The notes under the pieces are model-generated. The model saw only the letters and a list, made by a program, of their open reading frames with translations, ran no database searches and had not been told where the DNA came from. Shown here one piece after another: positions 37,121-45,493 of a stretch of 64,000 nucleotides of DNA (positions are counted from its first letter, which is position 1; each line of letters begins with the position of its first letter). Origin of the DNA: Parasulfuritortus sp037439465 (GTDB lineage: Bacteria; Pseudomonadota; Gammaproteobacteria; Burkholderiales; Thiobacillaceae); contig JBBIVX010000004.1 of the NCBI GenBank assembly GCA_037439465.1, positions 62,001 to 126,000 of the forward strand. Reading direction: 5' to 3'. A program made the translations under genes and the position numbers.

Positions 37121-40100
37121 ATGCCACTTTGGGCGCGTCTTTCCCTGGCCTCGAGGGTGACGGTAATGGCTGGCCTCGCCCTCGCCGTGGCGGCAGTGGT
37201 GATGCTACTGGTGTCTACCCGGGAGGATGCCAGCTTCGCCCAAGCCCAGATCGAGGAGCATCTTGCCAGCGAGATGGAATCGGTGCTGGCGGCCCTCTCC
37301 GAGTGGGTGGTGATCGGCGACTATGCCAGCATCGAACGGGTTCTCCGGCAGCGCGTGACACGTAGCGACATCGAGCGCGTTGCCTGGACGAATGCCCGTG
37401 GCAGGACGCTTGCGGCCATGGACAAAACCAGCGCGCCCCGCGCGCCCGTCTGGTTCGCGCGCTTGACCGGAGTGTCCTCGCCGCAGACCAGCCGCGCCCT
37501 GATACTCGGCGGTCGCGACTACGGCCAGGCCGCGATAGCCATGACCGCGACGCCCACCCTCGACCGATTGTGGCGGGATTTTCTTGAACACCTGGCCATA
37601 CTGGCGCTGGCGCTGTTGCTGGACTTGGTTGGCATACTACTAATCCTGCGCCACGGCTTGCGGCCGCTCGCCGCGTTGGACGCGGCCACGCAGGCCCTGG
37701 AAAAGGGGCGGCTTGCGACCCGCATCGCACCGCAGGGCAGTTCGGAACTCGCTCACATCATCACTGCCTTCAACCGCATGGCAACGGCCCTGCAAGTGGC
37801 GCAGGACGCCTTGCGCCTGGAGGCCGAGCGGCTCTCGGTGACGCTTGCCTCCATCGGCGATGGGGTCATCGCCACCGACACCGAAGGCCGGGTAGAGTTC
37901 ATCAATCCCGTGGCCGAGGGGCTCACCGGCTGGGCCGCCGGCGCAGCGCTGGGGCGCTCCATCCGTGAGGTATTCCCCATCATCAATGAAGCCACGCGCG
38001 AGGAAGTGGATTGTCCGGTGGGACGCGCGATGCGCGAGGGCGTGGTGGTGGGGCTGGCCAACCATACCCTGCTTGTCGCCCGCGATGGCCACGAGTGGCC
38101 CATCGCCGATTCCGCCGCGCCGATTCGTCATGCCGATGGTCGCATCGGCGGTGCGGTGCTGGTGTTCCGCGACCAGACCGAGGAGCGGCGCCGGCTCGAC
38201 CACCTCAACTTGGCCGCCAGCGTGTTCGAACACGCCATCAATGGCGTCGTCATCACCGACGCCGACGAGCACATCATCGAGGTCAACCCGGCATTCACCC
38301 GCATTACCGGCTACAGCCGCGCGGAGACCGTCGGGAAGACACCGCGGCTGTTGTCCTCCGGGCGTCAGGACGCCGCCTTCTACGCAGCCATGTGGTCGGA
38401 AATTCAGGCCGTCGGGTTGTGGCATGGCGAAATCTGGAACCGCCACAAGAATGGCGAAATCTTCCCCGAGGAGCTCGCCGTGGTGGCGGTCAAGGACGAT
38501 CAGGGGCGGGTGAACCACTATATCGGCATCTTCCGCGACATCACGCAGCTCAAGGCGCAGGAGGCTCAACTGCGGCACCTGGCGCACCATGACTCGCTCA
38601 CCGGGCTGCCCAACCGGGTGCTGCTCGCCGACCGCATGCAGGTGGCGCTCGCCCAGGCCACACGCTCCCAGGCCAAACTGGCCGTCTGCTATCTCGATCT
38701 CGATAATTTCAAGCCGGTCAACGATACCTGGGGGCATGCCAGCGGTGACCGACTGCTGAAGGAGATCGCCGACCGGCTGCTGCAGTCGGTGCGTGGCGGC
38801 GATACCGCGGCTCGCTTGGGCGGTGACGAGTTTGCCTTGCTATTGACCAACCTTGCCGACATGGAACAATGCAAGCTGGCCTTGGAACGTTTGTTGCAGG
38901 ATCTGTCGCGTCCCATGGCCATCGATGGCGTCGCGTTGACCATCACCGCCAGCATCGGCGTCACCCTCTTCCCCGATGACGGGGCGGATGCCGACACACT
39001 GCTGCGCCATGCCGACCAGGCGCTTTATGCCGCCAAGGAATCAGGGCGCAATCGTTACCATCTGTTTGATCCCGGCCACGACCTTGCCATGCGGGAGCGG
39101 CGTACCTTGATGGCGCGGCTGGAAGATGCACTCGTGCAGAACGAGCTATGCCTTTACTACCAGCCCAAGGTAAACATGCACAGCGGCGCGGTGATCGGCG
39201 CCGAGGCCCTGCTCCGCTGGCGCCACCCTGAACATGGCCTGATCGCACCGGGTGAATTCCTGCCACAACTGGAAGGCTCCGCATTGGAGATTCGCCTGGG
39301 CGAGTGGGTGATCGAGCAGACCTTGCGCCAGATGGCTGGCTGGCGCGCCGCCGGCCTGGATGTGGCGGTCTCGGTCAACATCGCGCCGCCGCACCTGGCC
39401 CGTATCGACTTTGCCGAGCGCCTCAAGATATTACTCGACAGTCACCCGTCGACCTTGGCCAACCGACTCGAACTGGAGGTACTGGAGACCGCGGCACTGG
39501 CCGACATCGAGCATGTCTCGCACCTCATTGGCGCCTGCCGGCGGCTGGGGGTTTCTTTCGCCCTGGATGACTTCGGCACCGGCTATTCCTCGCTGACCTA
39601 CCTCAAGCGCCTGCCCGCCGACCTCATCAAGATAGACCGCTCTTTCGTTCAGGACATGCTCAATAACGGTGAAGAGATGGCCATCGTGGAAGGCGTCATC
39701 GGTCTGGCCGAGGCCTTTCACATCAGTGTCATAGCCGAGGGCGTGGAAACGGTGGAGCAAGGCCTTGCCCTCATCCATCTCGGCTGTTTTCTTGGCCAGG
39801 GCTACGGCATCGCCCGGCCCATGCCGGCAGAAGACCTGCCCGGCTGGATCGAAGCCTGGCGGCCCAATCCAATGTGGCAGCAGGCCTCCGCCGTCTGGTC
39901 GCGCGACGATGCCGTGTTGCTTGGCGCCGAGATCGATCACCGCACCTGGGTCGACGAGCTCATTGCCTGTGTGAACAGCGGCGTAGCGGACGGCGTTCCG
40001 CTACCGTCCATGAACCCGCATCAGTGCCGCTTCGGGCGCTGGTACCATGGTCCTGGCAGGCTGCGCTTCAGCAATCGGCCCGAGTTTCAGGCTATAGAGG

Positions 40101-40294
40101 GGCTGCATCGTGACATCCACGTTCTGGGAGAGGGAATTCTTGGCCTTTGCCGCGCAGGGCGCCATGGCGAGGCCATGAGGCAACTGGCCGAGCTGGCGGT
40201 CCGACGCGACGCGCTGACCGCTCAATTGCGCGCCCTGGCCAATGCCATCGATACCACGCACCCGCCCGCCGCGACCGCGGACTTCTGCAAGTAA
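37121..40294 (+). CDS. HAMP-PAS-PAS-GGDEF-EAL protein with C-terminal CZB zinc domain
   Basis: 1057 residues. TM1 (about 12-30), a periplasmic region (about 32-150), TM2 (about 155-178) and a HAMP linker lead into two PAS domains (about 232-350 and 360-475). GGDEF (ARLGGDEFALLL) and EAL (GAEALLRWRHP, DDFGTGYSS, AEGVET) signatures are intact. The last about 120 residues form a CZB-like chemoreceptor zinc-binding domain: His940 in DHRTW, Cys969 in CRFGRW and two His in LHRDIH. It is translationally coupled to the PhnD-like protein and lies between the dctSR pair and dctPQM. Likely inputs are a bound periplasmic protein and zinc or a related cytoplasmic signal (inference). Confidence 0.9.
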   Translation: MPLWARLSLASRVTVMAGLALAVAAVVMLLVSTREDASFAQAQIEEHLASEMESVLAALSEWVVIGDYASIERVLRQRVTRSDIERVAWTNARGRTLAAMDKTSAPRAPVWFARLTGVSSPQTSRALILGGRDYGQAAIAMTATPTLDRLWRDFLEHLAILALALLLDLVGILLILRHGLRPLAALDAATQALEKGRLATRIAPQGSSELAHIITAFNRMATALQVAQDALRLEAERLSVTLASIGDGVIATDTEGRVEFINPVAEGLTGWAAGAALGRSIREVFPIINEATREEVDCPVGRAMREGVVVGLANHTLLVARDGHEWPIADSAAPIRHADGRIGGAVLVFRDQTEERRRLDHLNLAASVFEHAINGVVITDADEHIIEVNPAFTRITGYSRAETVGKTPRLLSSGRQDAAFYAAMWSEIQAVGLWHGEIWNRHKNGEIFPEELAVVAVKDDQGRVNHYIGIFRDITQLKAQEAQLRHLAHHDSLTGLPNRVLLADRMQVALAQATRSQAKLAVCYLDLDNFKPVNDTWGHASGDRLLKEIADRLLQSVRGGDTAARLGGDEFALLLTNLADMEQCKLALERLLQDLSRPMAIDGVALTITASIGVTLFPDDGADADTLLRHADQALYAAKESGRNRYHLFDPGHDLAMRERRTLMARLEDALVQNELCLYYQPKVNMHSGAVIGAEALLRWRHPEHGLIAPGEFLPQLEGSALEIRLGEWVIEQTLRQMAGWRAAGLDVAVSVNIAPPHLARIDFAERLKILLDSHPSTLANRLELEVLETAALADIEHVSHLIGACRRLGVSFALDDFGTGYSSLTYLKRLPADLIKIDRSFVQDMLNNGEEMAIVEGVIGLAEAFHISVIAEGVETVEQGLALIHLGCFLGQGYGIARPMPAEDLPGWIEAWRPNPMWQQASAVWSRDDAVLLGAEIDHRTWVDELIACVNSGVADGVPLPSMNPHQCRFGRWYHGPGRLRFSNRPEFQAIEGLHRDIHVLGEGILGLCRAGRHGEAMRQLAELAVRRDALTAQLRALANAIDTTHPPAATADFCK

Positions 40295-40308
40295 GCATCA
40301 GGGTGGAC

Positions 40309-40326
40309 ATTGTGGAAATCCACAAT
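40309..40326. promoter_or_regulatory. Palindrome upstream of dctP (possible operator)
   Basis: ATTGTGGAAATCCACAAT has perfect 8-bp arms around two central bases and lies 90 bp before dctP. It is a good size for a dimeric regulator such as the DctR-type protein. It is followed by TTTTC, so a weak terminator for the preceding gene is the alternative reading. Confidence 0.45.
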
Positions 40327-40416
40327 TTTCCGCCTCAGGTTTCCCGATGAGAATGATCCCGCCGGCCGGCTTTGCTTTGTCGGAAGTGACCGTTACACAA
40401 TCTTAAGGAGACTGCA

Positions 40417-41427
40417 ATGAATGTGAAGATGAAGACCTTGCTGATCGGCCTGTCGGCCGCGCTGCTGTCGTTCGGGGCCATGGCGGCCGAGCCCATCGTC
40501 ATCAAGTTCAGTCATGTGGTGGCGCAGAATACCCCAAAGGGTAATGCCGCCAATTATTTCAAACAGCGTGCCGAGGCACTCACCAAGGGCAAGGTTAAGA
40601 TCGAGGTCTATCCGAACAGCACCCTGTACAAGGACAAGGAAGAGATGGAGGCCCTGCAGCTTGGCGCCGTGCAGATGCTGGCGCCATCGCTGGCCAAGTT
40701 CGGGCCGCTGGGGGTGAGGGAATTCGAAGTCTTCGATCTGCCGTATATCTTTGACAACTATGACGAGCTGCACAAGGTCACCAAGGGACCGATCGGCCGC
40801 ATGCTGTTGGACAAGCTGGAGGCCAAGGGAATACGCGGTCTGGCGTATTGGGACAACGGCTTCAAGTCCTTTTCCGCCAACAAGCCGTTGCATACGCCGG
40901 GCGACTTTCGTGGTCTGAAGATGCGCATTCAGTCGTCCAAGGTGCTGGACGCGCAGATGCGGGCGTTGGGCGCGCTGCCGCAGGTAATGGCCTTCTCCGA
41001 GGTCTATCAGGCCCTGCAGACCGGTGTGGTGGATGGTACCGAGAACCCCATTTCCAATTTATACACACAGAAGATGCATGAGGTGCAGAAGCATCTGTCG
41101 CTGACCAACCACGGTTACCTGGGCTATGCGGTGATCACCAACAAGAAGTTCTGGGACGGTCTGCCCTCCGATGTGCGCGCCAAGCTCGAACAGGCCATGC
41201 AGGAAGCAACCGACTATGCCAACAAGATCGCCCGTCAGGAAAACGACGATGCCCTCGCCGCGGTGAAAAAGGCCGGCAAGACCCAGATATACACACCGAC
41301 CGCGCAGGAACGCCAGGCCTTCAAGCGCGCCCTGGTCAAGGTGCACGAGAAGATGGACGAGCGCGTGGGCATGGGCCTGGTCAAGAGCATCTACAAGGAA
41401 ACCGGTTTCGACCCGGCCAAATTGTGA
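40417..41427 (+). CDS. dctP: TRAP transporter C4-dicarboxylate-binding protein DctP
   Basis: 336 residues with a signal peptide (cleavage near AMAAEP). Family features are PIVIKFSHVVAQNTPKG, RIQSSKVLDAQM (with the ligand-binding Arg), NPISNLYTQKMHEVQKHLSL and a C-terminal helix. DctP captures succinate, fumarate or malate in the periplasm and hands it to DctQM. A strong AAGGAGA site precedes the ATG. The gene heads dctPQM. Confidence 0.93.
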   Translation: MNVKMKTLLIGLSAALLSFGAMAAEPIVIKFSHVVAQNTPKGNAANYFKQRAEALTKGKVKIEVYPNSTLYKDKEEMEALQLGAVQMLAPSLAKFGPLGVREFEVFDLPYIFDNYDELHKVTKGPIGRMLLDKLEAKGIRGLAYWDNGFKSFSANKPLHTPGDFRGLKMRIQSSKVLDAQMRALGALPQVMAFSEVYQALQTGVVDGTENPISNLYTQKMHEVQKHLSLTNHGYLGYAVITNKKFWDGLPSDVRAKLEQAMQEATDYANKIARQENDDALAAVKKAGKTQIYTPTAQERQAFKRALVKVHEKMDERVGMGLVKSIYKETGFDPAKL

Positions 41428-41451
41428 CATCCGCGCGATTCTGGTGAGGCC

Positions 41452-41478
41452 CGCCGTTCCCGCCGGTGCGGGGCGGCG
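41452..41478 (+). promoter_or_regulatory. Stem-loop between dctP and dctQ
   Basis: CGCCG pairs with CGGCG and CCCGC with GCGGG around a CGGT loop, with a small internal bulge. There is no T-tract, so it is more likely an mRNA-stabilising or attenuating hairpin that leaves more dctP than dctQM message. Confidence 0.45.
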
Positions 41479-41500
41479 CTGACAACCGCGAGGGAACGCC

Positions 41501-42220
41501 ATGCTCATGCGCATCCTTGACCGCCTGGAGGAGATATTCATCTCCTTCCTGATGGGGGCGGCCACCCTGATCACCTTCGTGGCGGTGGTGCACCGCTATC
41601 TGGCCAGTTCCAACCTCATTCCCATAACCAGCGTACAGGACTGGCTATTGCAGTTTGACCTCTCCTGGGCTCAGGAACTGACCATCATCATGTTCGTGTG
41701 GATGGCCAAGTTTGGCGCCGCCTACGGCGTGCGCACCGGCATACACGTCGGCGTCGATGTGCTCATCAATCGCCTGGAAGACAAGAAGCGCGCTGTCTTC
41801 ATCATTTTCGGCTTGCTGGCCGGCGCCTTCTTCACCGGCATCGTCGGTACTCTGGGCGCCGCCTTCGTCTGGGAAAACGGCGCCCATTACGCCTGGCTGC
41901 AATGGCTGGGTCAGGATCCCGGCGACATCCCGGAAGGACCGACCACACCCGACATGGAAATGCCGACCTGGATCGTTTATTCGGCGGTTCCGCTGGGTTC
42001 GTATCTGATGTGTTTCCGTTTTCTGCAGGTGGCCTGGAATTTCCTGCGCAGCGGCGAATTGCCCCATCACGACCACGGCCACGTCGCCGGTATCGAGGAG
42101 GAGGCGCCGCCAGTGGCGGGCGAGGAGGATCGAATCTACCGCATGGAGGATGATCTACATCCGCACAAGCTGCGGGAGCCGCCTTTCGATGACGCGGACG
42201 GAAAAGGCGAGGGCAAATGA
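41501..42220 (+). CDS. dctQ: TRAP transporter small permease DctQ
   Basis: 239 residues. Four TM helices are visible (about 12-32, 54-76, 88-110 and 155-175), with the conserved QELTIIMFVWMAKFGAAYGV and HVGVDVL segment. It is longer than usual: a loop of about 30 residues before TM4 and a cytoplasmic C-terminal tail of about 50 residues, rich in His and acids (HHDHGH, then EEEAPP). It forms the transporter core with DctM. Overlap with dctM is 4 bp. Confidence 0.92.
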   Translation: MLMRILDRLEEIFISFLMGAATLITFVAVVHRYLASSNLIPITSVQDWLLQFDLSWAQELTIIMFVWMAKFGAAYGVRTGIHVGVDVLINRLEDKKRAVFIIFGLLAGAFFTGIVGTLGAAFVWENGAHYAWLQWLGQDPGDIPEGPTTPDMEMPTWIVYSAVPLGSYLMCFRFLQVAWNFLRSGELPHHDHGHVAGIEEEAPPVAGEEDRIYRMEDDLHPHKLREPPFDDADGKGEGK

Positions 42221-43503
42221 GCACCGCCATCATCTTCGGCCTGCTGCTGGCGCTCATGCTTACAGGCATGCCCATCTCGATTTCGCTCGGTCTCACTGTG
42301 CTGACTTTCCTCTACACCATGACCCAGGTGCCGGTCGAGTCGGTGGCCTTGAAGCTGTTCACCGGTATCGAGAAGTTCGAGATCATGGCCATTCCGTTCT
42401 TCATCCTGGCCGGAAACTTTCTTACCCATGGCGGCGTGGCGCGGCGCATGATCAAGTTCGCCTCCTCCATGGTGGGGCACTGGCATGGCGGCCTGGGACT
42501 CGCCGGCGTGCTCGCCTGTGCCTTGTTCGCGGCGGTATCCGGTTCCAGCCCGGCCACCGTGGTGGCCATCGGTTCCATCCTGCTTCCGGCCATGGTCAAA
42601 GCCGGTTTCCCCAAACGTTTCGGTGCCGGCGTCATTACCACCTCGGGGGCGCTCGGCATCCTCATTCCGCCTTCGATCGTCATGGTGATGTATTCGGTTT
42701 CCACCAATACTTCGGTGGGGGCGCTGTTCATGGCCGGCGTCATACCCGGTCTGGTCATGGCCGGCATGTTGGGCCTGACCACCTGGTATCGCGCCTATAA
42801 ATTCAAATATCCGCGTCAGCCCAGGGTGAGTTTCGCAGAACGCTTCCAGGCCTTCCGCGACAGCATGTGGGGATTGTTTCTGATCGTCATCGTCATGGGC
42901 GGCATCTATGCCGGTCTGTTTACCCCGACCGAGGCGGCGGCCATGAGCGCGGTCTACGCCTTCGTCATCGCCGTCTTCGTCTACAGGGACCTGGGTCTGA
43001 AAGACGTGCCCAGGGTGCTGCTCAATTCCGCCAACATGAGCGCCATGCTGCTCTACATCATCACCAACGCTGTGTTGTTCTCCTTCCTGATGACGCACGA
43101 GAACATCCCCCAGGAAATGGCCGACTGGATGTTGGGCGAGGGCCTAGGCATGGTGGCCTTCCTGCTGGTGGTGAACGTGCTGCTGCTGTTGGCGGGAAAC
43201 TTCATGGAGCCGTCGTCCATCATCCTGATCATGGCGCCCATCCTGTTTCCGGTGGCAACCAATCTGGGCATCGACCCGGTCCACTTCGGTGTGCTCATCG
43301 TGGTCAACATGGAGGTGGGCATGTGCCACCCGCCGGTGGGGCTCAATCTCTATGTCGCCAGCGGCATCACCAAGATGGGCATCACCGAGCTGACCGTCGC
43401 CGTGTGGCCGTGGCTGCTTGCCATGCTGGCTTTCCTGATGCTGGTGACCTACTGGCCGACGCTGTCGCTCTGGCTGCCGCGCACGCTGGGGATGATTTCC
43501 TGA
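42217..43503 (+). CDS. dctM: TRAP transporter large permease DctM
   Basis: 428 residues, about 12 TM helices. DctM signatures are the GMPISISLGLT region near the N terminus, AIPFFILAGNFL, VSGSSPATVVAIGSI, GILIPPSIVMVMYS, GLFTPTEAAA and MEVGMCHPPVGLNL. It carries the sodium-coupled substrate path of the transporter. It overlaps dctQ; the malic enzyme gene begins 52 bp after its stop. Confidence 0.96.
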   Translation: MSTAIIFGLLLALMLTGMPISISLGLTVLTFLYTMTQVPVESVALKLFTGIEKFEIMAIPFFILAGNFLTHGGVARRMIKFASSMVGHWHGGLGLAGVLACALFAAVSGSSPATVVAIGSILLPAMVKAGFPKRFGAGVITTSGALGILIPPSIVMVMYSVSTNTSVGALFMAGVIPGLVMAGMLGLTTWYRAYKFKYPRQPRVSFAERFQAFRDSMWGLFLIVIVMGGIYAGLFTPTEAAAMSAVYAFVIAVFVYRDLGLKDVPRVLLNSANMSAMLLYIITNAVLFSFLMTHENIPQEMADWMLGEGLGMVAFLLVVNVLLLLAGNFMEPSSIILIMAPILFPVATNLGIDPVHFGVLIVVNMEVGMCHPPVGLNLYVASGITKMGITELTVAVWPWLLAMLAFLMLVTYWPTLSLWLPRTLGMIS

Positions 43504-43555
43504 TGCGCCGCAACATGCTAGGGTATCGCACACTTCAACCAGGCTGAATCCAACC

Positions 43556-44755
43556 ATGTCCGATCTGAAACAACAGGCCCTCGACTATCACGAGTTTCCC
43601 CGTCCCGGCAAGGTCTCGGTGGAATCGTCCAAACCCTGTGCCACCCAGCAGGACCTCGCCCTCGCCTATACGCCGGGGGTGGCCGAACCGGTGCGCGCCA
43701 TCGCCGAGGATCCGGCCAACGCCTACCGCTATACCAACAAGGGCAATCTGGTGGCGGTCATCACCGATGGCACCGCTATCCTCGGCCTTGGCAACCTTGG
43801 GCCCCTGGCCGCCAAGCCGGTGATGGAGGGCAAGGGGGTGTTGTTCAAGCGTTTCGCCGGTATAGACGTATTCGACATCGAGGTGGCGGCGCCCAGCGTC
43901 GAGAGTTTCATCGAGACCGTGGTCAACATCGCCCCCACCTTCGGCGGCATCAACCTGGAAGACATCGCCGCGCCGCATTGTTTCGAGATCGAGCGGGCGC
44001 TCAAGGCGCGGCTCGACATCCCGGTCTTCCACGATGATCAGCATGGCACCGCCGCGGTCATGTGCGCCGGCCTGCTGAACGCCCTGGAAGTTCAGGGTAA
44101 AAAACTTGATGACATACAACTCGTCTGTCTTGGCGCAGGCGCCGCTGGCCTGTCCTGTATGCGCCTGTTGGTCGCCATGGGCGGCAACAAGGCCAACATG
44201 ACCCTGGTTGATTCCAAGGGCGTGATCCATACCGGCCGCACCGACCTCAACCCGCACAAGCAGGAATTCGCCAAGGACACTGAGCTGCGCACCCTGGCCG
44301 AGGCCATGCGCGGTGCCGACGTGTTCATCGGCGTGTCCGGCCCCAAGCTGGTCAGCCAGGAAATGGTCAGGAGCATGGCCGCACGCCCCATCCTGTTCGC
44401 CATGGCCAATCCCGATCCGGAGATCAGCCCCGCCGATGTCCACGCCGCGCGTGACGATGCGCTGATGGCCACCGGCCGTTCCGATTATCCCAATCAGGTC
44501 AACAACGTGCTCGGCTTCCCCTATATTTTCAGGGGGGCCTTCGACGCCCGCGCCAAAGCCATCACTCAGCCCATGTTGATCGCCGCTTCGCGCGCCCTGG
44601 CGGCGCTCGCCCGCGAGCCGGTGCCGGCGGCGGTGCTGGCGGCGCTCAACCTTGATCGTTTGCAATTCGGCCGCGACTACATCATTCCCAAACCGTTTGA
44701 TCCGCGCCTGGCCGAACGGGTGCCGGCCGCTGTGGCGGCGGCGGCTGGCCATTGA
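43556..44755 (+). CDS. maeB: Malic enzyme, short form without phosphotransacetylase domain
   Basis: 399 residues. YTPGVAEPVRAI, KGNLVAVITDGTAILGLGN, the metal-site region GINLEDIAAPHCFEIE, HDDQHGTAAVM and the Rossmann GAGAAGLSCMRLL are present. Typical proteobacterial MaeB proteins are near 760 residues with a C-terminal PTA-like domain; here the protein stops at the end of the malic domain with an Ala-rich tail. It decarboxylates malate to pyruvate, making NAD(P)H, and fits directly after the C4-dicarboxylate importer. Cofactor preference is not settled. Confidence 0.92.
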   Translation: MSDLKQQALDYHEFPRPGKVSVESSKPCATQQDLALAYTPGVAEPVRAIAEDPANAYRYTNKGNLVAVITDGTAILGLGNLGPLAAKPVMEGKGVLFKRFAGIDVFDIEVAAPSVESFIETVVNIAPTFGGINLEDIAAPHCFEIERALKARLDIPVFHDDQHGTAAVMCAGLLNALEVQGKKLDDIQLVCLGAGAAGLSCMRLLVAMGGNKANMTLVDSKGVIHTGRTDLNPHKQEFAKDTELRTLAEAMRGADVFIGVSGPKLVSQEMVRSMAARPILFAMANPDPEISPADVHAARDDALMATGRSDYPNQVNNVLGFPYIFRGAFDARAKAITQPMLIAASRALAALAREPVPAAVLAALNLDRLQFGRDYIIPKPFDPRLAERVPAAVAAAAGH

Positions 44756-44768
44756 GGAGGACTGGACG

Positions 44769-45143
44769 ATGCAAAAGGCGCGACCTTTCTACCTGAACCT
44801 GATCCAGATCCGCCTGCCCATAGGCGGTTGGACGTCCATCCTGCATCGGGTGAGCGGCGTGGCGCTCTCTCTGGCGACGCCGCTGTTGCTCTACGGCTTG
44901 ATGCTGAGCCTGCGTTCGCCCGCGGATTTCGATACCGTGATCGCCTTTCTCGGCGGGGGCCTGGGCCGGCTGCTGCAACTGGGTCTCATCTGGGCGATCC
45001 TGCACCACTTCTTCGCCGGACTGCGTCACCTGGGCTTCGATGTCGGTTGGGGCGAGGGTAAAGAGCGGGCGCGGCTGACTGCCTGGCTGGTGCTCATCAG
45101 CGCCGTCGTCCTGGCCTTATTGTTGACGTGGGGGGGGCTATGA
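44769..45143 (+). CDS. sdhC: Succinate dehydrogenase cytochrome b556 subunit
   Basis: 124 residues from ATG 44769. The N terminus RPFYLNLIQIRLPIGGWTSI and the HRVSGVALSL motif are typical, as is the haem-ligand His in LHHFFAGLRHLGFD. Three TM helices are seen. It anchors SDH and takes part in quinone reduction. An AGGAGGAC-type site precedes it (44755-44762). It overlaps sdhD by 4 bp. Confidence 0.95.
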   Translation: MQKARPFYLNLIQIRLPIGGWTSILHRVSGVALSLATPLLLYGLMLSLRSPADFDTVIAFLGGGLGRLLQLGLIWAILHHFFAGLRHLGFDVGWGEGKERARLTAWLVLISAVVLALLLTWGGL

Positions 45144-45493
45144 GGAACGTCGGCGGCGCCCATCGCGGTATCGATATCTGGCTGGCGCAGCGGGCCAGCG
45201 CCTTGATCATGGCCGTCTACTTGCCGCTGTTCGGCGTCTACGCGCTGGGCGCGGGGCCCCTGGATCATGCCGCCTGGCACACGCTCTTCCTGCCCCTCCC
45301 GGCCAAGGTGACGACGCTACTGTTCGTCGCGGCACTGTTGACCCATGCCTGGATAGGGATGCGCGAGGTGTTCATCGATTATGTGCATTGCCCCCGCTGT
45401 CTGGGACCCCGGCTGGCGCTCAATTTCGCCTTCGCCGTCCTCTATCTGGCCTGTCTTGCCTGGGCGGCCGACATACTATGGAGCGTGCAGTGA
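45140..45493 (+). CDS. sdhD: Succinate dehydrogenase membrane anchor subunit
   Basis: 117 residues from ATG 45140. It has QRASALIMAVYLPLF, the HAWIGMREVFIDYVH segment containing the conserved His and Asp-Tyr, and three TM helices. It forms the membrane part of complex II with SdhC. Its stop overlaps the GTG start chosen for sdhA. Confidence 0.95.
   Translation: MRNVGGAHRGIDIWLAQRASALIMAVYLPLFGVYALGAGPLDHAAWHTLFLPLPAKVTTLLFVAALLTHAWIGMREVFIDYVHCPRCLGPRLALNFAFAVLYLACLAWAADILWSVQ

Noticed and set aside
40360..40380. Possible sigma-54 promoter before dctP (GG and GC dinucleotides in CCGGCCGGCTTTGC)
   Set aside because: The GG to GC spacing does not fit the strict 10-base rule, and the activator next door is a FixJ-type protein rather than an NtrC-type one.
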